Position numbers and translations under genes: made by a program. The notes under the pieces are model-generated. The model searched no databases. It was not told the DNA's origin and was given only the letters and a program-made list of their open reading frames with translations. 64,000 nt of DNA, from assembly GCA_024398515.1 (NCBI GenBank), contig JAKSIZ010000002.1, forward strand, positions 87,333 to 151,332. Direction: 5' to 3'. The stretch comes from Bacteroidaceae bacterium. Its GTDB lineage: Bacteria > Bacteroidota > Bacteroidia > Bacteroidales > Bacteroidaceae. Positions 18,189-26,490 of this stretch are shown here, in pieces; position 1 is the stretch's first letter, and every line of letters begins with the position of its first letter.

Positions 18189-19757
18189 TTGAAAAAGCTC
18201 ATTGTCTTCGTTTTTCTGCTGATACAAACATTGCTATCGGTGGCGCAAATCAATACCGAGAAGGTTATGATTGTCGGTCGTGTTGCGCTAAGCTACGAAG
18301 ACTACGTGCTTGCAATCCATTATTTCAACCAGATTATTTCAGCCAAACCATATCTTTACCAGCCGTGGTTCTACCGTGGTTTGGCTAAATATAACCTTGA
18401 TGACTACAGCGGAGCAGAGGCTGACTGCAACAAGGCGATAAGTCTGAACCCCTTTGTCGAGAACATATATGAGCTTCGCGGACTGTGCAAGATACAGCAG
18501 AAGCGCTATGAAGAAGCCGTAGAAGACTACAACAAAGCCCTTAGTTTTAACCCAAGAAACCAGTCGGTATTGCATAATCGCATGGTATGCCGCATTGAGC
18601 AGAAGGATTATGATCAGGCTGAAACTGAGGTTGACACGCTCATTTCCCTTTGGAGCGACAATGCTCGGCTCTATGCTATAAAGGCTGAGATATGCCTGAT
18701 GAAGAAAGATACGGCGCGTGGCATCGAAGCTCTCGACAAGAGTCTTGCGCTCGACGAGTTCAATGGCTCGGCTTGGGCATCGAGGGCACAGATTAGTCTG
18801 GCGCGTGAACAGTGGAAAGAGAGCGAGACTTACCTCGATAAAGCCATACATTTCATGCCTAAATATGTGCCGCTGTATCTTAATCGTGCACTCGTGAGAT
18901 ACAAGTTGAACAAGCTCCGTGGCTGCTTGGAGGACTATGACCTTGCGCTCACACTCGATCCGAACAGCTTCTTTGCGCACTATAATCGCGGTCTTCTTCG
19001 TGCACAGGTAGGCGATGACAATGCCGCGATACTCGATTTCGACTTCGTGCTCAAGCTTGAACCTGACAACCTTTCTGCGCTTGTGAACCGTGCTACGTTG
19101 CTGCAAAACACCGGCGACATACGTGGTGCAATACGTGATTATTCGCGTGTGATAGCCCGATACCCCGATTTCTACATGGGACTATACAACCGTGCTGTGT
19201 GTTATCGAAGGCTTGGCGACGTGGCAAATGCCGAAAAGGATGAGTTCCGCATCATGAAGTCGCAGCAGGAACGTCACCTTGGCATACGTCATTCGAGGCG
19301 TAAGGTTGACCGTACTACACGCCTGTATAGCGATGAAGACATTGAACGCTACAATCAACTTGTCGTTGCCGACCAGGAGGAATCGGCTGCTATCAAGTAC
19401 GATAATGAGTATCGAGGTAAGGTGCAGAACCTTCAGGTGAGCGTTGACCTGCAGCCTGATGCGAAGATTGATTCCACTCTGTTGTCGAAACCGGAGGCAG
19501 AACTGCACTCATGGGAGCGTGCTGTAGTCTTGTTCAATCGTGCAAACTCTTTGTCTGCGTCGAAAGAATATCAGCAAGCCATCGAACTTTACAACGAGGC
19601 ATTGCTCTTGGACGAAGGGCTTGCCGACGCTTATTATAACCGCGGATTGACAAAGATTTTCGACAATCGTATCGATGAGGGCATCCACGACCTCAGCATT
19701 GCAGGCGAACGCGGCATATACCGAGCCTACAGTGTAATCAAGAAATATCGCAAATAG
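18189..19757 (+). CDS. Exported tetratricopeptide repeat protein
   Basis: A 522-residue protein starting at TTG, with a signal peptide (KKLIVFVFLLIQTLLSVAQ). About ten TPR units run through residues 30-350, and two more lie near the C-terminus (ASKEYQQAIELYNEALLLD and following). A non-repeat, charged segment lies between about 355 and 440. TPR arrays mediate protein-protein contacts; periplasmic location follows from the signal. It lies 3 bp after def. Confidence 0.85.
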   Translation: MKKLIVFVFLLIQTLLSVAQINTEKVMIVGRVALSYEDYVLAIHYFNQIISAKPYLYQPWFYRGLAKYNLDDYSGAEADCNKAISLNPFVENIYELRGLCKIQQKRYEEAVEDYNKALSFNPRNQSVLHNRMVCRIEQKDYDQAETEVDTLISLWSDNARLYAIKAEICLMKKDTARGIEALDKSLALDEFNGSAWASRAQISLAREQWKESETYLDKAIHFMPKYVPLYLNRALVRYKLNKLRGCLEDYDLALTLDPNSFFAHYNRGLLRAQVGDDNAAILDFDFVLKLEPDNLSALVNRATLLQNTGDIRGAIRDYSRVIARYPDFYMGLYNRAVCYRRLGDVANAEKDEFRIMKSQQERHLGIRHSRRKVDRTTRLYSDEDIERYNQLVVADQEESAAIKYDNEYRGKVQNLQVSVDLQPDAKIDSTLLSKPEAELHSWERAVVLFNRANSLSASKEYQQAIELYNEALLLDEGLADAYYNRGLTKIFDNRIDEGIHDLSIAGERGIYRAYSVIKKYRK

Positions 19758-19807
19758 ATTCCTGTTCTTACGTCATTCAAAGCAGCGCTTTCCGGCGGTC
19801 GTGCTTT

Positions 19808-19980
19808 ATCGTTGCCCAACGCGAGCGTTAGGGTTTCTTGGATTGAACGCTTAAGTCCGCCAAACATTGCTGCAATGTTTGGTCCAACATTGGAGCAATG
19901 TTGACTCGAACATTGCAGCAATGTTTGACGGAGTATAAAGGTCGTTCTTGGAGAGCAAAACGCACGAGTTGGGCAACGAT
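19808..19980. repeat. Triple-palindrome element C (class I) with outer inverted repeats
   Basis: GAACGCTTAA (19845-19854) and 8 bp precede AACATTG-N3-CAATGTT palindromes at 19863-19879, 19886-19902 and 19909-19925 (6-bp spacers, 23-bp period). Eight bp further on, the right flank reads TATAAAGGTCGTTCTTGG (19934-19951). A perfect 13-bp inverted repeat, ATCGTTGCCCAAC (19808-19820) and GTTGGGCAACGAT (19968-19980), encloses the whole. It fills most of the gap 19758-20094 between the TPR gene and the next small gene. Confidence 0.9.
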
Positions 19981-20058
19981 AACGCTCAAATTGCACGAAT
20001 ACAAAAGAAAAGATGTGAAATTTTTCCTAAATACTATGGTAATCTCGCGTATTTTCGT

Positions 20059-20066
20059 TAACTTTG
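20059..20066 (+). promoter_or_regulatory. -7 box for the 84-residue gene
   Basis: TAACTTTG, 28 bp before the ATG at 20095. Confidence 0.6.
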
Positions 20067-20094
20067 CACATTGATAAAAAGCAAAGTATAAACT

Positions 20095-20349
20095 ATGATA
20101 CGAACAATGCAAATATCGCTTCCGCAGTCGGATGCAAGCTTTCTTCGCAAACTTTCAGCCAATATGGGCTGGACATTGAGAACTGTTCCTGCAAAAAAGG
20201 TTGCGATGCCAAAAGTCGAAATGACCGAGGCTGAGTATCGTGCAAAGATTGAAAAGTCGAGTGAGCAGGGTGCATCGGGCAATGTCATTGCCATGCAGCC
20301 TGACGAGACAGGTGCTCAATTCATAAATCGTTTGCTATGTATGCGGTAA
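20095..20349 (+). CDS. Small protein of unknown function
   Basis: An 84-residue soluble protein. The N-terminus (IRTMQISLPQSDASFLRKLSANMGW) resembles the start of ribbon-helix-helix or antitoxin-like proteins, but no toxin gene is beside it and I cannot assign a family. A second start, ATG at 20107, is possible. It has its own -7 box. Confidence 0.6.
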   Translation: MIRTMQISLPQSDASFLRKLSANMGWTLRTVPAKKVAMPKVEMTEAEYRAKIEKSSEQGASGNVIAMQPDETGAQFINRLLCMR

Positions 20350-20388
20350 TGATGTTTACACAAAGTATTGAATAAAATAAATTAAAGT

Positions 20389-20593
20389 CTTGTACGACAA
20401 GGATACGGGCTGTAAGCCCAGTAAGCATATAGCCCAGGGCAACACCCTGGGTGGGAAGTAAAAAAATACAACGCCCTGTAAGGGCAATAGCATTAATGGC
20501 GAAGAAAAGCTTTTGCCCTTTCAGGGCGTATGACAATCAATCCCATCACCCAGGGCGTTGCCCTGGGCTAAGTGGAAGTTGCCCTTTCAGGGC
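20389..20593. repeat. Cluster of seven short hairpins (GCCCT-n3-AGGGC / CCCAGGGC-n3-GCCCTGGG type)
   Basis: Hairpins lie at 20389-20401 (CTTGT/ACAAG), 20407-20419 (GGGCT/AGCCC), 20433-20451 (CCCAGGG/CCCTGGG), 20473-20485 (GCCCT-GTA-AGGGC), 20515-20527 and 20581-20593 (GCCCT-TTC-AGGGC), and 20549-20567 (CCCAGGGC-GTT-GCCCTGGG). This GC-rich hairpin family is, to my knowledge, widespread in Bacteroidetes intergenic DNA and is unrelated in sequence to the triple-palindrome elements. It occupies the whole gap before thrS. Confidence 0.85.
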
Positions 20594-20639
20594 GTTTTCT
20601 ATTTGTTAGATTGAATGAAATTATTAAAATTAATATAAG

Positions 20640-22583
20640 ATGATTAAAATTACATTTCCCGATGGTTCTGTTCGTGAGTACGAACAGGGCGTGACTGGTC
20701 TGCAGATTGCAGAGAGTATTTCACCTGCTTTGGCACGCGACGTGCTGGCTTGCGGCGTGAATGGCGAGACAACAGAGTTGAACCGTCCTATCAACGAGGA
20801 CGCAACTATCAACCTTTACAAGTGGGACGACGCTGAAGGCAAGCACGCTTTCTGGCATACTTCGGCTCACTTATTAGCTCAAGCATTGAAGGAACTCTAT
20901 CCTGGAATACAGTTCGGCTTCGGTCCGGCAGTTGAAAACGGCTTCTTCTACGACGTGAAACTGAAGGACGGAGCGAACATCAGCGACACTGATTTCCCTA
21001 AGATTGAGAAGAAGATGCTGGAACTTGCATCGCAGAAATACGACCTTGTACGCAAGGAAGTATCAAAGGCTGATGCACTTGCAGAGTTCAAAGCCGACGG
21101 ACAAGAGTATAAGTGCGAGCATATTGCCGAAGACCTTGAGGACGGAAGCATCACAACTTACACGCAAGGAACGTTCACCGACCTCTGCAAAGGCCCTCAC
21201 CTCACCAATACTGCACCTATCAAGGCAGTGAAGTTGATGTCTGTTGCCGGAGCATTCTGGCGCGGAGATGCCGAGAAAGATCAGCTCAATCGCGTATATG
21301 GCATATCGTTCCCTAAGAAGAAGATGCTCGACGAATACCTTGCTCTTATCGAAGAAGCAAAGAAGCGCGACCATAGGAAAATAGGTAAGGAAATGGAACT
21401 TTTCATGTTCTCTGACCGTGTAGGCAAGGGACTTCCAATGTGGTTGCCAAAGGGAACAGAGCTTCGTCTGCGTCTGCAAGATGCTCTCCGCAAGATACAA
21501 CGCCGCTATGGTTATCAGGAAGTAATCACTCCTAACATCGGTAGTAAGGACCTTTACGTCACTTCAGGACACTATGCTCACTATGGCAAAGACTCGTTCC
21601 AGCCTATACATACGCCTGAGGAGAATGAGGAATACATGTTGAAACCGATGAACTGTCCTCACCACTGCGAGATTTTTGCATGGAAACCACGCTCATATAA
21701 AGACCTGCCTTTGCGTATTGCAGAGTTCGGTACGGTATATCGTTACGAGCAAAGCGGTGAACTTCACGGCTTCACTCGCGTGCGTTGTTTCACTCAGGAC
21801 GATGCTCATATCTTCTGCCGTGCTGACCAAGTAAAGCAGGAATTCCTGAATGTAATGGACATTATTCGCGTCGTATTCGGTACATTCGGCTTTGAATTTG
21901 AGGCACAGATCTCACTCCGTGACCCTAACGACAAGGAAAAATACATCGGTAGCGACGAAGTTTGGGAGCAGGCAGAACGTGCAATCGTTGAGGCTTGCGA
22001 AGAGAAAGGACTTCCTGCAAAGGTAGAACTTGGCGAGGCTGCGTTCTATGGACCGAAGCTCGACTTCATGGTTAAGGATGCTCTCGGCCGTCGTTGGCAG
22101 TTGGGTACTATTCAGGTTGACTACAATCTGCCACAGCGTTTCCAACTTGAATACATGGGCGACGACAATCAGAAGCATACACCAGTAATGATTCACCGTG
22201 CTCCTTTCGGTAGCATGGAGCGTTTCACTGCCGTACTCATTGAGCATACAGCAGGTCATTTCCCACTCTGGCTCACTCCTGACCAGGTGATGATACTCCC
22301 AATTTCGGAGAAGTTCAACGACTACGCTGAGAAGCTTTGCAAGTATTTCGACACAGTTGGAGTGCGTGCACAGGTTGACGATCGCAACGAAAAGATTGGA
22401 AGAAAGATTCGCGACAACGAGTTGAAACGCATACCTTACATGCTTATCGTAGGCGAACAAGAGGCTGCAAACGGTACTGTTGCCATGCGTCAGCAGGGTG
22501 GTGGCGAGCAGAAGGTGATGACTTACCAAGAGTTTGCCGAAAGAATCAACGCCGAAGTAGCCAAGATGACGAAAGATTTTTAA
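20640..22583 (+). CDS. thrS: Threonine-tRNA ligase
   Basis: A 647-residue class II aminoacyl-tRNA synthetase. It has an N-terminal TGS domain (about 1-62, [17 protein letters not shown]) and an editing domain with [11 protein letters not shown] and TDLCKGPHL. The catalytic core has the zinc-site region [10 protein letters not shown], the motif 2 region FGTVYRYE, and [13 protein letters not shown]-terminal anticodon-binding domain begins around [10 protein letters not shown]. Length and all domains are normal. Upstream sits the GC-rich hairpin cluster, which could affect its mRNA leader if transcription begins before it. Confidence 0.97.
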   Translation: MIKITFPDGSVREYEQGVTGLQIAESISPALARDVLACGVNGETTELNRPINEDATINLYKWDDAEGKHAFWHTSAHLLAQALKELYPGIQFGFGPAVENGFFYDVKLKDGANISDTDFPKIEKKMLELASQKYDLVRKEVSKADALAEFKADGQEYKCEHIAEDLEDGSITTYTQGTFTDLCKGPHLTNTAPIKAVKLMSVAGAFWRGDAEKDQLNRVYGISFPKKKMLDEYLALIEEAKKRDHRKIGKEMELFMFSDRVGKGLPMWLPKGTELRLRLQDALRKIQRRYGYQEVITPNIGSKDLYVTSGHYAHYGKDSFQPIHTPEENEEYMLKPMNCPHHCEIFAWKPRSYKDLPLRIAEFGTVYRYEQSGELHGFTRVRCFTQDDAHIFCRADQVKQEFLNVMDIIRVVFGTFGFEFEAQISLRDPNDKEKYIGSDEVWEQAERAIVEACEEKGLPAKVELGEAAFYGPKLDFMVKDALGRRWQLGTIQVDYNLPQRFQLEYMGDDNQKHTPVMIHRAPFGSMERFTAVLIEHTAGHFPLWLTPDQVMILPISEKFNDYAEKLCKYFDTVGVRAQVDDRNEKIGRKIRDNELKRIPYMLIVGEQEAANGTVAMRQQGGGEQKVMTYQEFAERINAEVAKMTKDF

Positions 22584-22599
22584 GTAAAAACAACCCGTG

Positions 22600-22650
22600 A
22601 TAGATGCTATAGACACTATAGAATAAACTATAGATTTCTATAGCATCTAT
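22600..22650 (+). terminator. Perfect 14-bp hairpin after thrS, probable terminator
   Basis: ATAGATGCTATAGA (22600-22613) pairs with TCTATAGCATCTAT (22637-22650), with two further CTATAG units in the loop, followed by TCTTTTATAT. The AT-rich tail supports termination, though the T-run is broken. Confidence 0.6.
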
Positions 22651-22674
22651 TCTTTTATATACCTTATATCAGCT

Positions 22675-24117
22675 TTGGAACAACTATCATCACTTTACAA
22701 ATCGCGTTTTGGACGTGTGCCTTGCAAGGTTGAACGCTTGCCTGGCGCAGGAAGTAATCGTGTATATTATCGTTTGTATGCCGAGGATGGAACATCGGTT
22801 ATTGGTGTTGTGGGCACTTCTGTCGAAGAAAACAATGCCTTTATTACGTTGTCGCGGCATTTCTCGTCGAAGCATTTGCCTGTGCCTTGCGTTCTGCAAG
22901 TGAGCGATGATGGGCTGCGGTACCTTCAAACTGACTTGGGAAATAGGTCTTTGTTTGAAGAAATAAAGGCTGGCGACTACTCGCATCTCAAGGCGACAAT
23001 GCGCATTTTGCCACGTCTGCAGGTTGAAGGCGGCGAAGGATTGGACTTCTCTGTATGCTATCCACAGCCTGAATTTGACAAGTATAACGTGATGTTCGAC
23101 TTGAATTATTTCAAGTATTGTTTCCTTAAAGCAACTGGTGTTGACTTCCACGAAATGCGATTGCAACGTGACTTTGAGCAGTTGGCTGACGATTTGCTCG
23201 CGTTGTGTTCGGGTTCATACTTCATGTATCGTGACTTTCAGTCGCGCAATGTGATGCTCAAGGACGGTGAACCTTACTTCATCGACTATCAGGGTGGACG
23301 CAAAGGACCGCTGTATTATGACGTGGCATCATTTGTTTGGCAGGCATCAGCACAGTATCCGGCAGAGGTTAAGGCGATGCTTATTGATGAGTATTATGAT
23401 TCATTGAAGCAACTTGTTGCGGTGGAGTCGAAGGATACATTCCTTGAAAACTTGCGATTGTTTGTGTTCTTCCGTACACTTCAAGTGCTTGGCGCGTATG
23501 GCTTCCGAGGTTATTTCGAACGGAAAAAACATTTTATTGATAGTATTCCTGCTGCAATCGATAACCTCTCTGCGCTTATCAGTGAGGGTGTTGCAGACGG
23601 ATATAATGAGTTGAAACCGACTCTGCTTGCACTTGTAGAGAAGTTCCGGACGAAGGAGAATGCTCCAAAAAGCCAATACGACCAAGTTGCACCAAAGGCT
23701 GATAACCCAAAACCTTTGGTTGTTCGAGTGAATAGTTTCTCGTTCAAGCAGGGCATTCCGCAGGATGAAAGTGGCAATGGAGGAGGTTATGTCTTTGATT
23801 GTAGAAGCACGCATAACCCAGGTCGCTATGCTGAATACAAGCAACTGACAGGACTTGATGAGCCGGTTATAAAGTTTCTTGAGGATGATGGTGAGATTAC
23901 GACGTATCTTGAGAGCGTTTTTCGTTTGGCAGATCATCATGTGGAACGTTTCATGCAACGTGGTTTTTCCGATCTTATGTTCTCTTTTGGCTGCACAGGT
24001 GGCCAGCATCGCAGTGTCTATTGTGCCCAGCACTTAGCAGAACATCTCCACTCAAAGTACGGCATAAAAGTCCATGTTAACCATATTGCCCAGACCCGCA
24101 CCTATGATTTCGAGTAA
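22675..24117 (+). CDS. Aminosugar (MurNAc/GlcNAc) kinase AmgK-like fused to a RapZ C-terminal domain
   Basis: A 480-residue two-domain protein starting at TTG. Residues about 1-320 are an aminoglycoside-phosphotransferase-like kinase with the catalytic loop YRDFQSRN (about 184-191) and metal-binding IDYQGGRKG. Residues about 345-480 match the RapZ C-terminal domain (DCRSTHNPGRY, then GCTGGQHRSV near 439-448). AmgK phosphorylates MurNAc at the anomeric position and MurU then makes UDP-MurNAc; a MurU-like gene lies 830 bp downstream. RapZ in enterobacteria senses glucosamine-6-phosphate, so the fused domain may sense an aminosugar. Functions are inferred from families. Confidence 0.8.
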   Translation: MEQLSSLYKSRFGRVPCKVERLPGAGSNRVYYRLYAEDGTSVIGVVGTSVEENNAFITLSRHFSSKHLPVPCVLQVSDDGLRYLQTDLGNRSLFEEIKAGDYSHLKATMRILPRLQVEGGEGLDFSVCYPQPEFDKYNVMFDLNYFKYCFLKATGVDFHEMRLQRDFEQLADDLLALCSGSYFMYRDFQSRNVMLKDGEPYFIDYQGGRKGPLYYDVASFVWQASAQYPAEVKAMLIDEYYDSLKQLVAVESKDTFLENLRLFVFFRTLQVLGAYGFRGYFERKKHFIDSIPAAIDNLSALISEGVADGYNELKPTLLALVEKFRTKENAPKSQYDQVAPKADNPKPLVVRVNSFSFKQGIPQDESGNGGGYVFDCRSTHNPGRYAEYKQLTGLDEPVIKFLEDDGEITTYLESVFRLADHHVERFMQRGFSDLMFSFGCTGGQHRSVYCAQHLAEHLHSKYGIKVHVNHIAQTRTYDFE

Positions 24118-24136
24118 AAATAAACAACAATGACCG

Positions 24137-24263
24137 TTTTATGAAAGATATTATCTTCGATAATTTGCTGACATGTAATAGCATGTATGCCAAGAACAAG
24201 TTCTTGCATTCTTGCTATTACATGTCAGCAAACATGCCAACGGCATGTATATCTTTCATAAAA
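24137..24263. repeat. Nested inverted-repeat structure upstream of the GxxExxY gene
   Basis: Outer 15-bp arms pair 24137-24151 with 24249-24263. Inner perfect 20-bp arms pair 24164-24183 with 24213-24232 (TTTGCTGACATGTAATAGCA and its complement). An apical hairpin CAAGAAC-AA-GTTCTTG lies at 24191-24206, and a side hairpin CATGCC-aac-GGCATG at 24233-24247. It is too structured to be coding, although an ORF (24141-24365) runs through it. It resembles the hairpin downstream of the GxxExxY gene. Confidence 0.88.
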
Positions 24264-24348
24264 ATGATTCAACAATGTTTTAACAATGCCATAAATGGAA
24301 TAAAAATTGTAAAATCAAAATGCTACATAAAAAAGTATCAATTCTTAG

Positions 24349-24771
24349 ATGACTCAATATTATAATGATATGGACAATAGTGAGAAATTGTATAATATAA
24401 TTGGTGCAGCTATGGAAGTCCATAACGAGTTGCATCGTGGACTTACTGAACTTGTGTATCAAGAAGCTTTGGAATGTGAACTAAGCGATAGAAACATCCC
24501 GTGCTCAAGAGAAGTAAAGGTTCCAATTAGGTATAAGAAACATTTGTTGAACAAGTATTATCAACTGGACTTTATATGTTATGATGATATTATTGTTGAG
24601 TTAAAAGCGGCTGAGACGATAACATCTGATTTTCGTTTTCAACTATTCAATTATTTACGTTTAACTAAGAAACCTTGCGGACTACTGATAAATTTTGGTG
24701 AAGAAAGGCTACATGTTGAGCGATACCGATATGATGTAGAGAAAAATGAATGTTTTGTTTTTGCAAAGTAA
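24349..24771 (+). CDS. GxxExxY family protein (PD-(D/E)XK nuclease-like)
   Basis: A 140-residue protein with the defining motif Gly31-x-x-Glu34-x-x-Tyr37 (GLTELVY). Nuclease-like residues follow: Asp74 in QLDF and Glu84-x-Lys86 in VELK, the arrangement of the PD-(D/E)XK fold. Biochemical function of this family is, as far as I know, not established. The gene is more AT-rich than its neighbours and is bracketed by two long hairpins (24137-24263 and 24816-24905). It separates the AmgK-RapZ gene from the MurU-like gene, so it looks like an inserted unit. A start at 24370 (second Met) is also possible. Confidence 0.88.
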   Translation: MTQYYNDMDNSEKLYNIIGAAMEVHNELHRGLTELVYQEALECELSDRNIPCSREVKVPIRYKKHLLNKYYQLDFICYDDIIVELKAAETITSDFRFQLFNYLRLTKKPCGLLINFGEERLHVERYRYDVEKNECFVFAK

Positions 24772-24815
24772 GCCCAGAAAAACTCTTATTATTAAACGTA
24801 ATATTGTTAAAAAAT

Positions 24816-24905
24816 GTTTTGCTGCATATAGAGTTTGCCCATAGCTTTTGTCTGCAAGCTTGCTTGCAAGGAAAAGATATGGACAAACTCTATATGCAGC
24901 AAAAC
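24816..24905. repeat. 90-nt near-perfect hairpin downstream of the GxxExxY gene
   Basis: Perfect 22-bp arms (24816-24837 and 24884-24905, beginning GTTTTGCTGCATATAG) continue inward with CCATA/TATGG and CTTTT/AAAAG pairing. They end in the apical hairpin TGCAAGC-TT-GCTTGCA (24853-24868). The arm start TTTGCTG and the apical stem position match the upstream hairpin. Confidence 0.9.
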
Positions 24906-24946
24906 CGAAACATTGTAGAACATTGTTGTTAAAATATAAATAAGAT

Positions 24947-25687
24947 ATGAATGTAATGATATTTGCGGCGGGGCTGGGGACACGGCTGAAACCGTTGACT
25001 GATACGATGCCAAAGGCACTTGTTCCTGTAGGAGATAAACCTCTGCTTCGTCATGTCGTTGAGAAGATAAAGTCGGACTTTGGCCTTAACGACCGAGCAA
25101 TCGAACGAGCAGACAACCAGATTGTCGTTAATGTGCACCATTTTGCGCAGCAGATAAAAGACTATCTAAAGGAAAACAATAACTTTGGTTTGAACATCGC
25201 AATCAGCGATGAGAGCGAACAATTGCTTGAAACCGGTGGCGGCATAAAGAAAGCTGCACCATTGTTTAAGTCAGACAATCCTATACTAATACACAATGTC
25301 GATATTTTGAGCAATGTCGATTTGGCTAAGTTCTATGAGCAGGGTAGGGGAAACGATGCAACACTTTTGGTTAGTAAACGTGAGTCGAGCAGATACCTTG
25401 TGTTTGATGATGACGACAACTTAATAGGATGGAAGAATGTAAAAACAGGCGAAGTGCGTGGCAATGTTGATGGTCGTTGCTTTGCATTCTCTGGAATTCA
25501 TACGTTTTCACCAAACTTGTTCCAATACTTTGACGAGTTCCCAAAGAGGTTTGGCATTATAGACTTCTATATATATATATGTACGCGCGCGAGGATAAAG
25601 TGTGTTGTCAAGGAAGATTTACGTTTGCTTGATGTAGGAAAACTGAACTCTCTCGCTACAGCAGAAACATTTATTGAGCATTGTTAA
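24947..25687 (+). CDS. MurU-like nucleotidyltransferase
   Basis: A 246-residue sugar-phosphate nucleotidyltransferase. The signature FAAGLGTRLKPLTDTMPKAL is at residues 5-24, followed by NVHHFAQQI, ETGGGIKKA and HNVDILSN (the metal-binding Asp region). Family members closest to this are MurNAc-1-phosphate uridylyltransferases or mannose-1-phosphate guanylyltransferases. The nearby AmgK-like kinase favours MurU and recycling of cell-wall MurNAc to UDP-MurNAc. The stretch coding for residues about 206-212 is an in-frame TATATATATA tract giving Tyr-Ile repeats. Confidence 0.78.
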   Translation: MNVMIFAAGLGTRLKPLTDTMPKALVPVGDKPLLRHVVEKIKSDFGLNDRAIERADNQIVVNVHHFAQQIKDYLKENNNFGLNIAISDESEQLLETGGGIKKAAPLFKSDNPILIHNVDILSNVDLAKFYEQGRGNDATLLVSKRESSRYLVFDDDDNLIGWKNVKTGEVRGNVDGRCFAFSGIHTFSPNLFQYFDEFPKRFGIIDFYIYICTRARIKCVVKEDLRLLDVGKLNSLATAETFIEHC

Positions 25688-25700
25688 TCAAAACAACAAG

Positions 25701-25744
25701 ACACAAAAAAGGGAAATGCCGAAACATTTCCCTTATTTTTGTGT
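25701..25744. terminator. Bidirectional terminator
   Basis: AAGGGAAATG/CATTTCCCTT flanked by ACACAAAAA and TTTTTGTGT forms one long stem with a T-run on each strand, between convergent genes. Confidence 0.88.
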
Positions 25745-25759
25745 AAATGATGTCTTGAA

Positions 25760-26353
25760 TTACTTGATGTACTTCTTACCACCCTGGATGAACATCTTAG
25801 CGTCCTTAACTTGAACACCCTGGAAGTTGTACTTAGGAGCGTTTACGTCAATAGCCTTAACATCGTTGATACCTGTTGTTTCAGCAATTGAGATAACCTC
25901 TGAGTCAGCAACAGTTGTCTTAGGGTCAGTAAAGATAGTACCCTTGAACTGAGCGTCACCACCCTTGAAAGCAGCATCTGCTGCAAGAGTAAGCTTCATA
26001 ACAGAACCCTGGTCAGCAGTGAACTTAATCAATTCAGAAGTGTAGATCAAAATCTTCCAACCTTCAGCGCCCTTATTTGAGAACTGGCAAGTGTGGATGT
26101 TTTCGCCGTCTTCATCCTTAGTAAGGTCTGAGTTAGCCTTCTTTGTGATAGTAACACCTTCTGGCAAGAAGAGGTTAGATTCGAGAGCACAGAATGTAGA
26201 AGCACCTGTTACATAAACATAAGCTGTAGCATCTGCGCCTGCTGTCAAAACAACTGGAGCAATTTCCTTAGTTGAACCTGACAATGTGATTGTCTGAGCG
26301 TTAACTGCGATTGCACATACGAGTGCGAATGCGAAAGTAAAAATTTTCTTCAT
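25760..26353 (-). CDS. Secreted protein with cohesin-like beta-sandwich and C-terminal sorting-type tail
   Basis: A 197-residue protein with a signal peptide (KKIFTFAFALVCAIAVNAQ). Residues about 25-150 have the strand pattern of a cohesin-like domain: a Val/Thr-rich opening, FLPEGVTITKK, then WKILIYTSE and a GSVMKLTLAADAAFKGGD segment. The last ~25 residues (NFQGVQVKDAKMFIQGGKKY) match the C-terminal tail common to many secreted Prevotella proteins. It has its own consensus promoter and lies next to a dockerin-bearing protein gene. The cohesin assignment rests on pattern only and is tentative. Confidence 0.6.
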   Translation of the reverse strand: MKKIFTFAFALVCAIAVNAQTITLSGSTKEIAPVVLTAGADATAYVYVTGASTFCALESNLFLPEGVTITKKANSDLTKDEDGENIHTCQFSNKGAEGWKILIYTSELIKFTADQGSVMKLTLAADAAFKGGDAQFKGTIFTDPKTTVADSEVISIAETTGINDVKAIDVNAPKYNFQGVQVKDAKMFIQGGKKYIK

Positions 26354-26407
26354 AATTTTTTAAAGTTTTAAAAAGTTTATATAATACAATAAATTTCGAA
26401 ATCGTTG

Positions 26408-26438
26408 CAAAGATAAGCATTCTTTATCAGTTATCAAA
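26408..26438 (-). promoter_or_regulatory. Consensus promoter of the cohesin-like gene
   Basis: On the reverse strand, TTTG (26435-26438), 19 bp, then TATCTTTG (26408-26415). Confidence 0.85.
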
Positions 26439-26490
26439 GCATTTTACATTTTTTAACTAAATAAAAAGAATGCTTGTCTTTATTTTAACT

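Noticed and set aside
20350-20639. T-box-like leader of thrS
   Set aside because: No T-box sequence or specifier loop is visible, and the structure is made of short repeated hairpins instead.
24141-24365. 74-residue ORF upstream of the GxxExxY gene
   Set aside because: It runs through a perfect nested inverted repeat, so the protein sequence is a by-product of hairpin structure.
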